Assembly: GCA_046092445.1 (NCBI GenBank)
Contig: JBJTDR010000040.1
Coordinates: 43,379 to 107,378 of the forward strand
Origin: CAIUPE01 sp046092445
GTDB lineage: Bacteria; Pseudomonadota; Alphaproteobacteria; Rhizobiales; Beijerinckiaceae
DNA length: 64,000 nucleotides
Reading direction: 5' to 3'
The position numbers were made by a program, and so were the translations under genes. Below are positions 17,516-26,901 of this stretch, piece by piece. Every line of letters starts with the position of its first letter. Within the stretch, counting starts at the first letter, position 1. The notes under the pieces are model-generated. The model did not search any database, had not been told where the DNA came from, and saw nothing but the letters and a program-made list of their open reading frames with translations.

Positions 17516-18613
17516 CTAATGCCCGGAGTGCGTATCAGGCGCTTCTGACAAAATCATGCAGCTCTGCGGATCGAAGACCATGTAGGCTCTTGATTGGAGC
17601 GTCGGCGTCGGAATGGATGGATCATTCTGCACCTGCACCATGTGCGTGTCACCGCTATTGTCACGGACGAACACATTCACGAAATTTCCTTCGAATGCAA
17701 TTTCCGTGACCTCAACAGCAATCGAATTGGCCGATTTCGAGGCTGTCTTCTGCAAGGTGCAGAATTCTGGACGCACAAAGAGTTTGGTCGCATCACCAAC
17801 CGAAACATTTCCTCCATATCGGGCGCTGAATTGTCCCTTCGCTGTTTCAAATCGTGCAACATCGCCGCTCTTGTCTTTTACAGTTCCGGCAAAAACATTG
17901 TTCTCACCGACGAAGGAAGCGACAAATCCATTGACGGGATTATTGTAAATTTCCCGTGGCGTTGCCACCTGCTGAAGTACTCCCTGTGACATCACGCCCA
18001 CGCGGTCCGACATTGCGAGAGCCTCGCCCTGGTCGTGGGTGATATAGATGAAAGTCACGCCAGTCCGTTTCTGGATCGCGCGCAACTCCGCCCGCATGTG
18101 TTGACGCAGTTTGAGATCAAGCGCCGAGAGCGGCTCATCGAGCAACATCACCTTCGGCTCTACTGCCAAAGCGCGGGCAATAGCGACGCGCTGCTTCTGT
18201 CCGCCCGAGAGTTGGCTGATGCGCTTGTCAGCAGAGTCGTGAAGATCGACCAGTTGAAGCAGCTCTTCAGCTTTTGCTCGACGCTGGGCCTTTTGAATAC
18301 CGCGGACTTCCAGCCCGAATGTGATATTTTCCCAAACCGGCATCAGCGGGAACAGCGCCAGATTCTGGAAGATCAACGCCGTTGGTCGTGCATTCGGACG
18401 TATACCCCTCATGTCCCTGCCGCCAATTCTGACAGCGCCTTCCGTCGGCTCCATGAACCCTGAAATAAGGCGTAGAATGGTGGTCTTGCCGCAGCCGGAT
18501 GGTCCCAGAAATGAAAAAAATTCTCCCGGCTTGATGGTGACATCGACATTGTTTACCGCACGGAAACGGCCAAAATCCATGCAAATCTTGGCGAGCTGAA
18601 CGTCTTCACTCAT
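17516..18613 (-). CDS. Pot-type ABC transporter ATP-binding protein (PotA-like)
   Basis: 365 residues. Walker A GPSGCGKTT, signature LSGGQKQRVAIARAL, Walker B VMLLDEPLSALD and the H-loop YITHDQGEA are intact. A C-terminal TOBE-like regulatory domain (about residues 280-360) follows. It energises the two permeases encoded downstream. Confidence 0.93.
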   Translation of the reverse strand: MSEDVQLAKICMDFGRFRAVNNVDVTIKPGEFFSFLGPSGCGKTTILRLISGFMEPTEGAVRIGGRDMRGIRPNARPTALIFQNLALFPLMPVWENITFGLEVRGIQKAQRRAKAEELLQLVDLHDSADKRISQLSGGQKQRVAIARALAVEPKVMLLDEPLSALDLKLRQHMRAELRAIQKRTGVTFIYITHDQGEALAMSDRVGVMSQGVLQQVATPREIYNNPVNGFVASFVGENNVFAGTVKDKSGDVARFETAKGQFSARYGGNVSVGDATKLFVRPEFCTLQKTASKSANSIAVEVTEIAFEGNFVNVFVRDNSGDTHMVQVQNDPSIPTPTLQSRAYMVFDPQSCMILSEAPDTHSGH

Positions 18614-18700
18614 GTTGGAACCAAGTTCTTTCTAGGGCCACACCCGGATATTCATGAAAAAGCGGCGGGTCCGTAAACCCGCCGCCAGAACTTGTTTGAT

Positions 18701-19837
18701 TTACGCTGCAATAAACTTGTCGGCATATTCCGCACGCAGCTTCAGGAACGAGCTGGTCTGAACGGGCCACCACCAAAGCTTCGACAAAGCGTCGCCCGGA
18801 AGCGAATTTGCGTAGAATTTTGCAACTGCCGGGTCCATCTTGGCACCGGCGCCCTTGCCGACTGGGTTGGCCGCAAACGCCGTCGCCCAGAGCGCACCTC
18901 CTTCCGGAGTTGCCAGCCAGTTCGCAAATGCGTGCGCTTGCTCGACATTTTTCGCATTCTTCATGACCATGCCGCCCTGGTTCCAAGCGAACGCGCCTTC
19001 CTTAGGAGCGATGTAGGAGTAAGGACCTTCCTTGCCCATGTTGAAGCCGGTTGAGTCCCACGTCAGGCCCAGCACGCAACCATTTGTGCGGAAGCCAGCC
19101 TGTGCCTCGTTCTCGCCCTTCCAGAACTGAGCGATGTTCTTCTTGCTCTTGATGGCTTCGGCGAGAATCACGTCCCAGATCTTCTTCATCTTGGCATCGT
19201 CCGTATATCCTTCCATGAATGGGTGAGGCAGCTTGCCTGTGCCATCCATGACCCGGCCCAATGCCGCGAGCGCCGAGTGCGCGCGAACACAGACTTTTCC
19301 CTCGAATTTCGGATCCCAGAGGTCTGCAAGGCTTGCCTTGCCATATTCCATCGGAGCTTCCTTGGTGTGGAACGTCAGTGCTTCCGTACCCCAGACGCCC
19401 GGGAGGAAGAGGCGCTTGCCGTCGATCGTGGCCATTTCACCCGCCATGCCCCCCACAAGGCCGTCTTCCCACTGATCAAGCTTGATCTTGTTCATGTCCC
19501 AAGCCTGAACAAGGCCATTTTCCGAGTAGGATTTCACACGGTCGACAGTCGGCTCGATCATGTCCACCGCACCCGTCTGAATCGCGAGTTTCGCCTGGGC
19601 AAAAATCGTGTCATTGTCCGGCTGTTCCGTAAAGTTGACCTTGATGCCAGTCGCCTTGTTGAACGCTGCAAATGCTTCCTTGAAGTCATACCCGGCCCAT
19701 CCCATGTAATTCAGCTCGCCCGAGGAGGCGAGAGCGGAGCCGGAGACGAGAGCAGGTGCTGCGAGCATTCCGACGCCCGCCGCGGCGGTACCTTTCAGGA
19801 ATGAACGCCGGCTAAAAGTGTCTTTACTGTTGATCAT
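18701..19837 (-). CDS. Pot-type ABC transporter substrate-binding protein, Tat-exported
   Basis: 378 residues from the ATG at 19837, which has an AAGGAG site; the frame runs 90 codons further upstream without family similarity. The N-terminus carries a twin-arginine signal (SRRSFLKGTAAAG) with cleavage after ALA. The mature part resembles PotD-type proteins (LNYMGWAGYDFKEAF; W- and Y-rich pocket; C-terminal KLWWWPVQT). The ligand could be a polyamine, a guanidino compound or an aminoethylphosphonate-like zwitterion. It is the first gene of the transporter-ackA-ureohydrolase operon. Confidence 0.9.
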   Translation of the reverse strand: MINSKDTFSRRSFLKGTAAAGVGMLAAPALVSGSALASSGELNYMGWAGYDFKEAFAAFNKATGIKVNFTEQPDNDTIFAQAKLAIQTGAVDMIEPTVDRVKSYSENGLVQAWDMNKIKLDQWEDGLVGGMAGEMATIDGKRLFLPGVWGTEALTFHTKEAPMEYGKASLADLWDPKFEGKVCVRAHSALAALGRVMDGTGKLPHPFMEGYTDDAKMKKIWDVILAEAIKSKKNIAQFWKGENEAQAGFRTNGCVLGLTWDSTGFNMGKEGPYSYIAPKEGAFAWNQGGMVMKNAKNVEQAHAFANWLATPEGGALWATAFAANPVGKGAGAKMDPAVAKFYANSLPGDALSKLWWWPVQTSSFLKLRAEYADKFIAA

Positions 19838-20181
19838 TTGGTCTTCTCCTTGGGTCATATACGATGACGAAAATAGTGCAATTCGAACCGAGCTTCTCCT
19901 CTGGACGACACCAAAGTGTGTCCTAGGCAACGCATGAAAGCGTAACAACATAGCATTGAAAAATATTATGACAATCGGACGACATACTAATCCATCATAA
20001 TTAGTTCCCAGCTTCAATCGAGTACTGATTGATCCTTCAACGATCCGGGCGTGTGGACCAATGCATTGGCTGCGTGTGGTCGGATCATGCGCGGATTCGT
20101 CGAACATGAGGACCGATAGTTCGATCAGCTGATGGATTTTACTTGTACATCATGATGCGAGAGCATGGTTCAACACTGATT
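19838..20181. other. 344-base gap before the transporter operon
   Basis: It holds the candidate promoter noted separately and a short ATGC-GAGA-GCAT hairpin at 20155-20166, near the end of the aldo/keto reductase gene. I see no coding frame with a ribosome site and no RNA gene. Confidence 0.5.
19947..19974 (-). promoter_or_regulatory. Candidate sigma-70 promoter of the transporter operon
   Basis: On the minus strand TTGTCA (19974-19969) and TATGTT (19952-19947) are separated by 16 bases. This lies about 110 bases before the binding-protein start codon and is the only gene-oriented pair I see in the gap. Confidence 0.35.
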
Positions 20182-21231
20182 TTACGGACATGGATTGCAA
20201 TGCACCTGATGGATCGCATTGATCGCATCCTCGATCTCTTTCGGCAGACCGAGATCGATCGAGCTGATATCTGTTTTCAGTTGCGCCATCGTTGTCGCGC
20301 CAATGATGGTCGCGCCGAGAAATGGCCGCGAATTGACAAAGGCAAGCGCCATCTGCGCCGGATCAAGGCCTGATCGTGTCGCTAACGCGCAATATTGGCT
20401 GATTGCTTCTTCAGCACCGGGCGTCTGATAGCGCTGGCCGCGATTGAACAGGGTTGTTCGCGCTCCCGCAGGCCGCGCGCCATTCAGATATTTTCCGGTA
20501 AGGTAGCCCTGCGCGAGCGGCGAAAATGCCAGAAGCCCGACATTCTCCCGCATCGATACTTCCGCCAGCGCGACTTCATATGTGCGGTTCAACAAATTAT
20601 AGGCATTCTGGACGCTTGCGACCCTCGGCAGACCATGCTTCTCCGCAATATTCAGGAATGTCATGGTTCCCCATGCGCTTTCGTTTGAAAGCCCGATAAG
20701 ACGGATTTTTCCGGCTTTGACGAAATCTTGCAATGTCTCGAGGGCCTCGAGCATTGAATTTTCCGGCCCTTCATAATTTTCCTGCCGGTGGATGACGGGA
20801 TTGGCACCCCATGGTACAGCGCGATCAGGCCAGTGCAGCTGGTAGAGATCTATGTAATCCGTCTGCAAACGCCTCAGACTTCCCTCGAGCGCGAAAGTCA
20901 TCTGTTTGCGCGTGAGCTCCGGCGTCACGCCGTCTTCCCGCATCCACGTCATCACGCTGCGTCCCGAAACCTTCGAGGCAAGGACCACCTTGTCGCGATT
21001 GCCCCGCGCCTTGAACCAGTTGCCGATGATTGTTTCCGTTGCGCCCTGTGTCTCCGCTTTCGGCGGAATGGCGTAGATTTCGGCGGTGTCAAAGAAATTC
21101 ACGCCCTCGCCAAGTGCATAATCCATCTGCGCATGGCCCTCTGCCTCGGTATTCTGCTCGCCATAGGTCATCGTGCCGAGACAAATCGTACTCACCTTCA
21201 TTCCTGAACGGCCGAGAGTGCGATATTTCAT
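20182..21231 (-). CDS. Aldo/keto reductase (Tas-like)
   Basis: 349 residues. The NADPH-dependent AKR tetrad is visible: D48 and catalytic Y53 (FFDTAEIYAIPP), K in VVLASKVSG and H in LYQLHWPD. The long form with NPVIHRQENYEG and GKIRLIGLSNESAWG resembles E. coli Tas. The physiological carbonyl substrate is unknown. It lies 32 bases downstream of the tesA-like gene on the same strand. Confidence 0.9.
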   Translation of the reverse strand: MKYRTLGRSGMKVSTICLGTMTYGEQNTEAEGHAQMDYALGEGVNFFDTAEIYAIPPKAETQGATETIIGNWFKARGNRDKVVLASKVSGRSVMTWMREDGVTPELTRKQMTFALEGSLRRLQTDYIDLYQLHWPDRAVPWGANPVIHRQENYEGPENSMLEALETLQDFVKAGKIRLIGLSNESAWGTMTFLNIAEKHGLPRVASVQNAYNLLNRTYEVALAEVSMRENVGLLAFSPLAQGYLTGKYLNGARPAGARTTLFNRGQRYQTPGAEEAISQYCALATRSGLDPAQMALAFVNSRPFLGATIIGATTMAQLKTDISSIDLGLPKEIEDAINAIHQVHCNPCP

Positions 21232-21263
21232 TGTGGTACTCCAAAACAGAAATCGGGGAATGA

Positions 21264-21944
21264 TTACGGGATCGACATGACAAAGGTTTGAACGCTGGGC
21301 AGCATTTTTGAAACAATACGCTCGACGCCTGCCGCCGTCGGGTGCAGGCCATCAGGAAGCAATAAAGTTGGGTCAGCTGCAATGCCATCGAGGAAGAACG
21401 GGTAGAGCGGAATGTTGAATTCTGCCGCAAGTGCCGGGTAGATGGCATCAAAGGCGGCCGCATATCCTGCCCCCATATTGCGCGGTGCCAGCATCCCCGC
21501 AAGCATCACGCGAATGCCGCGCGTCTGAAGGCTTTGGATGATTTTTTTCAGAGATTCCCGCGTGATCACAGGATCAATCCCGCGGAGCGCATCATTCGCC
21601 CCGAGCTCGACGATCACGCCATGCGTTCCCTCTGGCACAGTCCAGTCGAGCCGCTCGAGGCCGCCCGACGCCGTATCCCCCGAAACGCCGCCATTAATCA
21701 CAGTCACCTCGAGCCCGAGCTCTTTCAAGCGCTTTTCGAGCACGACAGGAAAAGCCTCGGATTGGGCGAGCCCGTATCCGGCGGTCAAACTGTCGCCGAG
21801 CGCCACGAGCGTTACCGGCTTTGGTGCCGCATTGGCTGTCGCAATTATGCCTGAATAACCCCATATACAGATCACACATGCAATCCGGCATGCATGTACA
21901 ATTCGGGACAATGGTTGAAATTGGTCAATCTCGTCGTGCGTCAT
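21264..21944 (-). CDS. tesA: SGNH esterase/lysophospholipase L1-like thioesterase I
   Basis: 226 residues when started at the ATG at 21944; a longer frame to 22007 would overlap the divergent ABC gene start. A signal peptide ends near ANA-A. The SGNH blocks are present: GDSLTAGYG (S52), GVSGDTASGG, ELGANDALRG, and D198/H201 in LPDGLHPTAAG. The periplasmic enzyme hydrolyses esters and acyl-CoA in vitro. Divergent placement next to ybbA-ybbP repeats the E. coli tesA-ybbA-ybbP arrangement. Confidence 0.9.
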   Translation of the reverse strand: MTHDEIDQFQPLSRIVHACRIACVICIWGYSGIIATANAAPKPVTLVALGDSLTAGYGLAQSEAFPVVLEKRLKELGLEVTVINGGVSGDTASGGLERLDWTVPEGTHGVIVELGANDALRGIDPVITRESLKKIIQSLQTRGIRVMLAGMLAPRNMGAGYAAAFDAIYPALAAEFNIPLYPFFLDGIAADPTLLLPDGLHPTAAGVERIVSKMLPSVQTFVMSIP

Positions 21945-22005
21945 CCACCAAGGTTTGGCAATAACGCGAAAGAGACGGCCGATTGATTTGAATACAGGAA
22001 GTTTC

Positions 22006-22707
22006 ATGGCTGAAGCAGTTTCGATAAAAAATCTCGATTTAAGTCTTGGGCGCGATGCGTCACGTGTTCATATCCTAAAGGGTATCTCGCTGTCGATCGA
22101 GAGGGGTGAGGCAATTGGCCTTGTCGGCCCGTCGGGCTCCGGAAAATCGACGCTCCTAATGACAATGGCCGGACTTGAGCAACCTGATTCTGGCACGGTC
22201 ATCGTTGATGGCCAGACGCTTACCGCCATGTCGGAGGATAATCTGGCGCGCTTCAGGGGCCGTCATATCGGTATTGTATTTCAATCTTTCCACCTCATTC
22301 CCACAATGACGGCGCTGGAAAATGTTGCCGTTCCCCTCGAACTTGCCGGTCATCCCGATCCGATGGGCCGCGCGCGTCGTGAACTCGAAGAAGTCGGCTT
22401 GGGTGCACGGCTCAATCATTATCCGGCCGAGCTGTCGGGCGGTGAGCAACAGCGTGTTGCGCTGGCAAGGGCGCTCGCGCCTGATCCCGCTTTGCTGGTC
22501 GCGGACGAGCCGACGGGGAATCTCGACGAGGCGACCGGCCTTCAGATTGTCGATCTGCTGTTCCGCATGAAATACGAGCGCGGCGCAACGCTCGTTCTCG
22601 TCACACACGACGCCGATCTCGCCGCACGGTGCGATCGCACCATCCGGCTCCGGTCCGGGCGGATCGAGACGGCCAAGGGAGTTGATCCGGTCTTGGAGCC
22701 TGCATAA
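22006..22707 (+). CDS. ybbA: ABC transporter ATPase, LolD/YbbA group
   Basis: 233 residues starting at ATG 22006 with a GGAAG site; 17 further upstream codons are in frame but cross the divergent gene. Walker A GPSGSGKST is at residues 41-49, the signature is LSGGEQQRVALARAL and Walker B is LLVADEPTGNLDE. This is the MacB/LolD-type ATPase that works with an FtsX-like permease in mechanotransmission and not in classical transport. The stop overlaps the ybbP start (TAATG). Confidence 0.92.
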   Translation: MAEAVSIKNLDLSLGRDASRVHILKGISLSIERGEAIGLVGPSGSGKSTLLMTMAGLEQPDSGTVIVDGQTLTAMSEDNLARFRGRHIGIVFQSFHLIPTMTALENVAVPLELAGHPDPMGRARRELEEVGLGARLNHYPAELSGGEQQRVALARALAPDPALLVADEPTGNLDEATGLQIVDLLFRMKYERGATLVLVTHDADLAARCDRTIRLRSGRIETAKGVDPVLEPA

Positions 22708-25280
22708 TGGCACTTCATCCTTCAACGAATATACCGGCTCTGCGCCAGATCGCGCTTGCGCTGAAACTTGCCGTCCGGAATTTGCGAAACGGAGCGCAAG
22801 GCTTCCGCGTTTTCCTCGGCTGTATCGCACTCGGTGTCACCGCTATTGTCGGCGTCGGTTCACTCGCAAATGCCTTGTCGGACGGGTTGGAAGGGCAGGG
22901 GCGCTTGTTATTGGGCGGTGATGTGTCCGTCAGTCGGATTCACCGGCCCGCTACCGATGCGGAACTGGCCTATCTGACCAGCAAGGGAAGCGTTTCGAGC
23001 CTGATGACCGTTCGCGCCATGGCACTGTCACCGGATGCGACCTCGCTCGTCGAAGTCAAAGCCGTTGATGACCGCTATCCCGTCCTCGGTGAAATCGTTC
23101 TTGAGCCCGCACTGCAGCTCGCAACCGCGCTCGCCTCTGACGGCGATGTCTATGGTGCCGTCGGCGATCCGACTTTATTCGCCCGCCTCGGTTTGGAGCC
23201 CGGTACCTTGATCACTGTGGGCAAGGCCCGTTTTCGCCTGATGGCATCGATCACCGCGGAGCCGGACAAGCTCGCCGGAGGCGTTACCTATGGCCCCCGA
23301 TTGATCATGTCTCAGGCTGGATTGATCGCGACGGGGCTTGTTCAACCGGGCAGTCTAGTCCGCTGGACATATCGCCTTCAACTGCCGGATGCCTTGAATT
23401 CCGATCGCATGATCCGAGAGCTTGAGACAGCTCTTCCGAAGGATTTGCCGAACGCAGGCTTCGAATTTCGCTCGCACTTGAGCGCGTCTCCGCAACTGAG
23501 CCGCAACATCGAGCGCTTCACGCAATTTTTGACCATTGTCGGCTTGACGGCGCTAGTCGTCGGTGGTGTCGGAGTTGCGAGTGCGGTGGGCGCCTATGTA
23601 GATCGGCGTCGCTCCTCATTGGCGGTTCTCAAGGCCGTTGGTGCCAATGGCACACGCGTTTTCCTGATTGCGGGCGCCGAAGTGATGTTGCTGGCGGCAT
23701 TCGGAATCGTGATCGGTCTCACCCTTGGGGCAGCATTACCGTTCTTTATTGCGTCTGTCGCCGGTGGTGCGTTGCCCATCACGCTCGATCCGCATCTTTA
23801 TCCGGAGCAGATCGCGACCGGTGCTCTCTACGGCTTCCTCACAACTTTGGCGTTCTCGCTTCTGCCTTTGGGAAGGGTTCACGATATCCCCGTTGCCGCG
23901 CTCTTTCGTGACGAAGTGGCACCAAACCGGACATTTCCCCGCAAACGTTACCTTGTGGGCGCGTTCTCTTCGGCTCTTCTTCTGGCCGCATCCATCATCA
24001 CGCTGTCTTATGACAGTCGCATTGCATCTTTTGCCGTCGGCGGAACATTGGTAGCCTTTTTGATCCTCAGACTGGTTGCGATCGGCATTATGGCTGGCGT
24101 CAAGCGTTTGCCGCCCGTTCGCCGGACTGAATGGCGGCTCGCACTCGCCAATATTCACCGGCCTGGCGCGTTGACGCCATCTCTCATCGTGTCGCTCGGT
24201 CTCGGCATCACCTTGCTTGTGACCATCGGTCTGGTTGACATCAATATCCAGCGGCTCTTGGGCCGTTCACTGCCGGAGAAGGCCCCGAGCTTCTTCTTTG
24301 TCGACATCCCGAAAAGTGAAATCGGAGATTTTCGCGAATTTCTTGCGAAGTCGGAGCCCGAGGGCAAGATCGATGACGTTCCGATGATGCGCGGACGAAT
24401 TCTTCGGGTGAAGGACGTGGCTTCGGAGGACATCAAGGTTTCGGAGGAAACTGCATGGGTACTCGACGGAGATCGCGGCATAACTTTTGCCGACGTCCTT
24501 CCTGAGGGCTCAACGCTCGCGGCGGGTGAATGGTGGCCACGCGATTATAGCGGACCGCCGCTTGTTTCATTGGAGGAGGGCATTGCGACCGGATTGGGCC
24601 TGAAGCGTGGCGACAAGATAACGGTTGGTGTCCTCGGTCGGAGTGTCGAGGCAATGGTCGCAAATATCCGGAAAGTGGAATGGCGTTCAATGGGTATCAA
24701 TTTCGTGATGGTCTTCTCGCCGAATGCCTTTGCAGGAGCGCCGAACACGCATATGATATCATTGACACTGAACAAATATTCCGATGCCGCAGCGGAAACG
24801 GCCCTGATGCTCGCCTCCGCTCGGGCGTTTCCTGCAATCACTGCAATTCGTGTGAAGGAAGCACTGGATGCCGTAAACGATCTGGTCGGAAAACTTGCGC
24901 TTGCCATACGCGGCGCAAGCGGGATCACGTTGTTCGCCAGTATTCTTGTCCTTGCGGGCGCTTTGGGCAGCGGGCAACGTGCACGAATTTATGACTCGGT
25001 GATCCTGAAAACGCTCGGTGCCACCCGCGGTCATTTGCTGGTTAGTCTGTTGTTCGAATACGGATTGCTCGGACTCTTTGCTGCACTCTTCGGCGTTATT
25101 GCGGGAACAGGCGCATCCTATCTTGTGGTTCTTAACATCATGAATTTCGACTACGCGTTCGATCCGGTTGTCGCGACCCAGGTGGCCTTGTCTGCCATTA
25201 TTGCCACGATCGTCATTGGCCTGATCGGGACATGGAATATTCTGGGACAAAAACCGGCACGTCATTTACGTGCTCAGTAG
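22707..25280 (+). CDS. ybbP: YbbP-like FtsX-domain permease
   Basis: 857 residues. An N-terminal helix (FLGCIALGVTAIVGVGSLA) and large periplasmic domain precede a first FtsX helix bundle at about 265-390. A second periplasmic part and a C-terminal FtsX domain (LFASILVLAGALGSGQ, DSVILKTLGATRGHLL) follow at about 735-850. This ten-helix layout is that of YbbP, the partner of YbbA. The role is unproven; together with TesA a function in lipid or hydrophobic-compound handling has been suggested. Confidence 0.9.
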   Translation: MALHPSTNIPALRQIALALKLAVRNLRNGAQGFRVFLGCIALGVTAIVGVGSLANALSDGLEGQGRLLLGGDVSVSRIHRPATDAELAYLTSKGSVSSLMTVRAMALSPDATSLVEVKAVDDRYPVLGEIVLEPALQLATALASDGDVYGAVGDPTLFARLGLEPGTLITVGKARFRLMASITAEPDKLAGGVTYGPRLIMSQAGLIATGLVQPGSLVRWTYRLQLPDALNSDRMIRELETALPKDLPNAGFEFRSHLSASPQLSRNIERFTQFLTIVGLTALVVGGVGVASAVGAYVDRRRSSLAVLKAVGANGTRVFLIAGAEVMLLAAFGIVIGLTLGAALPFFIASVAGGALPITLDPHLYPEQIATGALYGFLTTLAFSLLPLGRVHDIPVAALFRDEVAPNRTFPRKRYLVGAFSSALLLAASIITLSYDSRIASFAVGGTLVAFLILRLVAIGIMAGVKRLPPVRRTEWRLALANIHRPGALTPSLIVSLGLGITLLVTIGLVDINIQRLLGRSLPEKAPSFFFVDIPKSEIGDFREFLAKSEPEGKIDDVPMMRGRILRVKDVASEDIKVSEETAWVLDGDRGITFADVLPEGSTLAAGEWWPRDYSGPPLVSLEEGIATGLGLKRGDKITVGVLGRSVEAMVANIRKVEWRSMGINFVMVFSPNAFAGAPNTHMISLTLNKYSDAAAETALMLASARAFPAITAIRVKEALDAVNDLVGKLALAIRGASGITLFASILVLAGALGSGQRARIYDSVILKTLGATRGHLLVSLLFEYGLLGLFAALFGVIAGTGASYLVVLNIMNFDYAFDPVVATQVALSAIIATIVIGLIGTWNILGQKPARHLRAQ

Positions 25281-25564
25281 TTGGCCCGGGCTGATCCGAG
25301 ATGTACTATACCGGAAACCAAATATACATGAACGATATGTTGTTTATAGGTTGATGCAATAAGCCATAAATTTACCTCTAAAAAATGTAATTTTCGTCTC
25401 GGAGCGTAAAGTTTTAACAGAGCAAGCTTCAATCAGTATGTTGTATCGATAATCGAAGAGGGAAAGTCTTTTCCCTCTTGTTTTTGTCACAATTCATCAT
25501 CATATTGATGTGGTAGCTGGGATTATCCTGGCATCAGATCAGTTCTTTCCAAAGGGCAAAGAAA
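25281..25564 (+). other. 284-base leader/intergenic region of the BI-1 gene
   Basis: AT-rich in its middle, with the hairpin described separately. A conserved RNA element, the ybhL motif, is known from the 5' leaders of this gene family in Rhizobiales, so the stretch 25487-25564 could hold it. I cannot reconstruct the motif with certainty by eye. Confidence 0.3.
25456..25486 (+). terminator. Rho-independent terminator or attenuator before the BI-1 gene
   Basis: AAGAGGGAAA at 25456-25465, loop GTCT, TTTCCCTCTT at 25470-25479, then GTTTTTG. The stem has 10 pairs. It lies 176 bases after ybbP and 79 bases before the BI-1 start codon, so it may end the ybbAP transcript or act inside the BI-1 leader. 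Confidence 0.6.
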
Positions 25565-26344
25565 ATGTCGCGATTTAATGGCAATGCCAATATCTGGAGC
25601 ACCGCTGGGGCCCGCTCCGCTGAATACGATATGGGCCTTCGCTCCTACATGCTCGGTATCTATAATCACATGACCCTTGCGCTCGCGATCTCCGCGTTGC
25701 TGGCATGGGGCACTTTCATGGCGGCAGTCACATCCGAGCCGACCGCCTATCGCATCGCCTCTGAGATGTATCTGACGGATCTTGGCGCTGCTCTCTATCT
25801 CTCGCCGATAAAGTGGGTCGTGATGCTCGCACCGCTGGGCTTTGTTTTCTTCATGTCGTTCCGCTTTGCGAACATGTCGTACACGGCTCTCCTTGGCACG
25901 TTCTGGGCCTTTGCAGCTGTAATGGGCCTGTCGCTCTCGACCATATTCCTTGTGTTCAAGATTGGCAGCGTCGTGCAAGTTCTGTTCATGACAGCCGCAA
26001 CATTCGGCGCTTTGTCGCTTTACGGCTACACAACAAAGCGTAGCCTGTCGGCGATGGGCACTTTCATGATGATGGGCCTTTTCGGGATCATCATAGCGAG
26101 CCTCGTGAACATTTTTGTGCAGAGCTCCGCACTCCAGTTCGGTCTCAACGTCCTCGGTGTCATCGTGTTTGCCGGCCTGACGGCATGGGATACACAGCGC
26201 CTCAAGGACCAGTACGACGAAGTCTATGGTGATGCAGTTGTGATGGCCAAGGCTTCCGTCATGGGCGCGTTGACGCTGTATCTCGACTTCATCAACATGT
26301 TCCAGATGCTGCTGCAACTGTTCGGCCAGCGCAACAACGAGTAG
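25565..26344 (+). CDS. Bax inhibitor-1/YccA-family membrane protein
   Basis: 259 residues with seven hydrophobic helices and a short soluble N-terminus ending in YDMGLRSYMLGIYNHM, a typical alphaproteobacterial BI-1 opening. The last part contains GLTAWDTQRLKDQYDE and ALTLYLDFINMFQMLL, the family signature with conserved Asp residues thought to sense pH in calcium-leak homologues. Its role in bacteria is uncertain. A strong terminator follows at 26372. Confidence 0.93.
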   Translation: MSRFNGNANIWSTAGARSAEYDMGLRSYMLGIYNHMTLALAISALLAWGTFMAAVTSEPTAYRIASEMYLTDLGAALYLSPIKWVVMLAPLGFVFFMSFRFANMSYTALLGTFWAFAAVMGLSLSTIFLVFKIGSVVQVLFMTAATFGALSLYGYTTKRSLSAMGTFMMMGLFGIIIASLVNIFVQSSALQFGLNVLGVIVFAGLTAWDTQRLKDQYDEVYGDAVVMAKASVMGALTLYLDFINMFQMLLQLFGQRNNE

Positions 26345-26371
26345 TGGGTCATATTCTGGATACAATAATCA

Positions 26372-26402
26372 AACAGCCCCGGTTTTCCGGGGCTGTTTTG
26401 TT
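26372..26402 (+). terminator. Rho-independent terminator of the BI-1 gene
   Basis: AACAGCCCCGG, loop TTTT, CCGGGGCTGTT, then TTG and further T residues. The 11-pair GC-rich stem 28 bases after the stop codon is a classic terminator. It is nearly symmetric and may also serve the convergent DUF2794 gene. Confidence 0.85.
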
Positions 26403-26414
26403 TGGGGCGTCCGG

Positions 26415-26801
26415 TTAAGGTTTGACGAGCCGGATCGGATGCTCCATCACACGCAGGACGGTCGCAAGATCATGGCCGCGCTTCAACACGCGTCCCGTCT
26501 GGCTGGTCACGGCGTAGAGCCCTTGCCTGTTCGCAAGACGCGGGTTCTTTTCGACCTGAAAAAGGGGTTGTTCCGCCGTTCGCCGGAACACGGAGAAGAC
26601 GGCTCGGTCTTTTAGAAAATCCAGCGCGTAATCCCGCCATTCTCCTGCTGCCACCATCCGTCCGAAGAGCGTCATCAGCTCACGTATTTCATGGCGATCA
26701 AACGAAACTCGCGTTGGAGGGGAGGAGCTCGTCTGGCTCACCTGTGCCGGTTTGAACGCCACGACAGGCGTCTCGTAGGGGCTGGCGGAATTTTCGGCCA
26801 C
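26415..26801 (-). CDS. DUF2794 family protein
   Basis: 128 residues. The conserved part starts at FDRHEIRELMTLFGRMVAAGEWRDYALD and continues through FSVFRRTAEQPLFQVEKNP and TGRVLKRGHDL, which I recognise as DUF2794, a small alphaproteobacterial family of unknown function. The first 30 residues are Ser/Pro-rich and variable. It has no membrane segment or signal peptide. Confidence 0.88.
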   Translation of the reverse strand: MAENSASPYETPVVAFKPAQVSQTSSSPPTRVSFDRHEIRELMTLFGRMVAAGEWRDYALDFLKDRAVFSVFRRTAEQPLFQVEKNPRLANRQGLYAVTSQTGRVLKRGHDLATVLRVMEHPIRLVKP

Positions 26802-26901
26802 GGTTGCGATCTACTCCGGGGATCTCGCGAGAAGAGTGTCACAAATTCAGCGAAGAGCAAGCCTCCGACGTTCATGGTCAACAGTTAAGCTGCATTTCAG
26901 T

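Noticed and set aside
25523..26365. Long minus-strand frame of 280 residues opposite the BI-1 gene
   Set aside because: It is a mirror of a convincing BI-1 coding region; its translation is rich in His, Arg, Glu and Gln with no family pattern.
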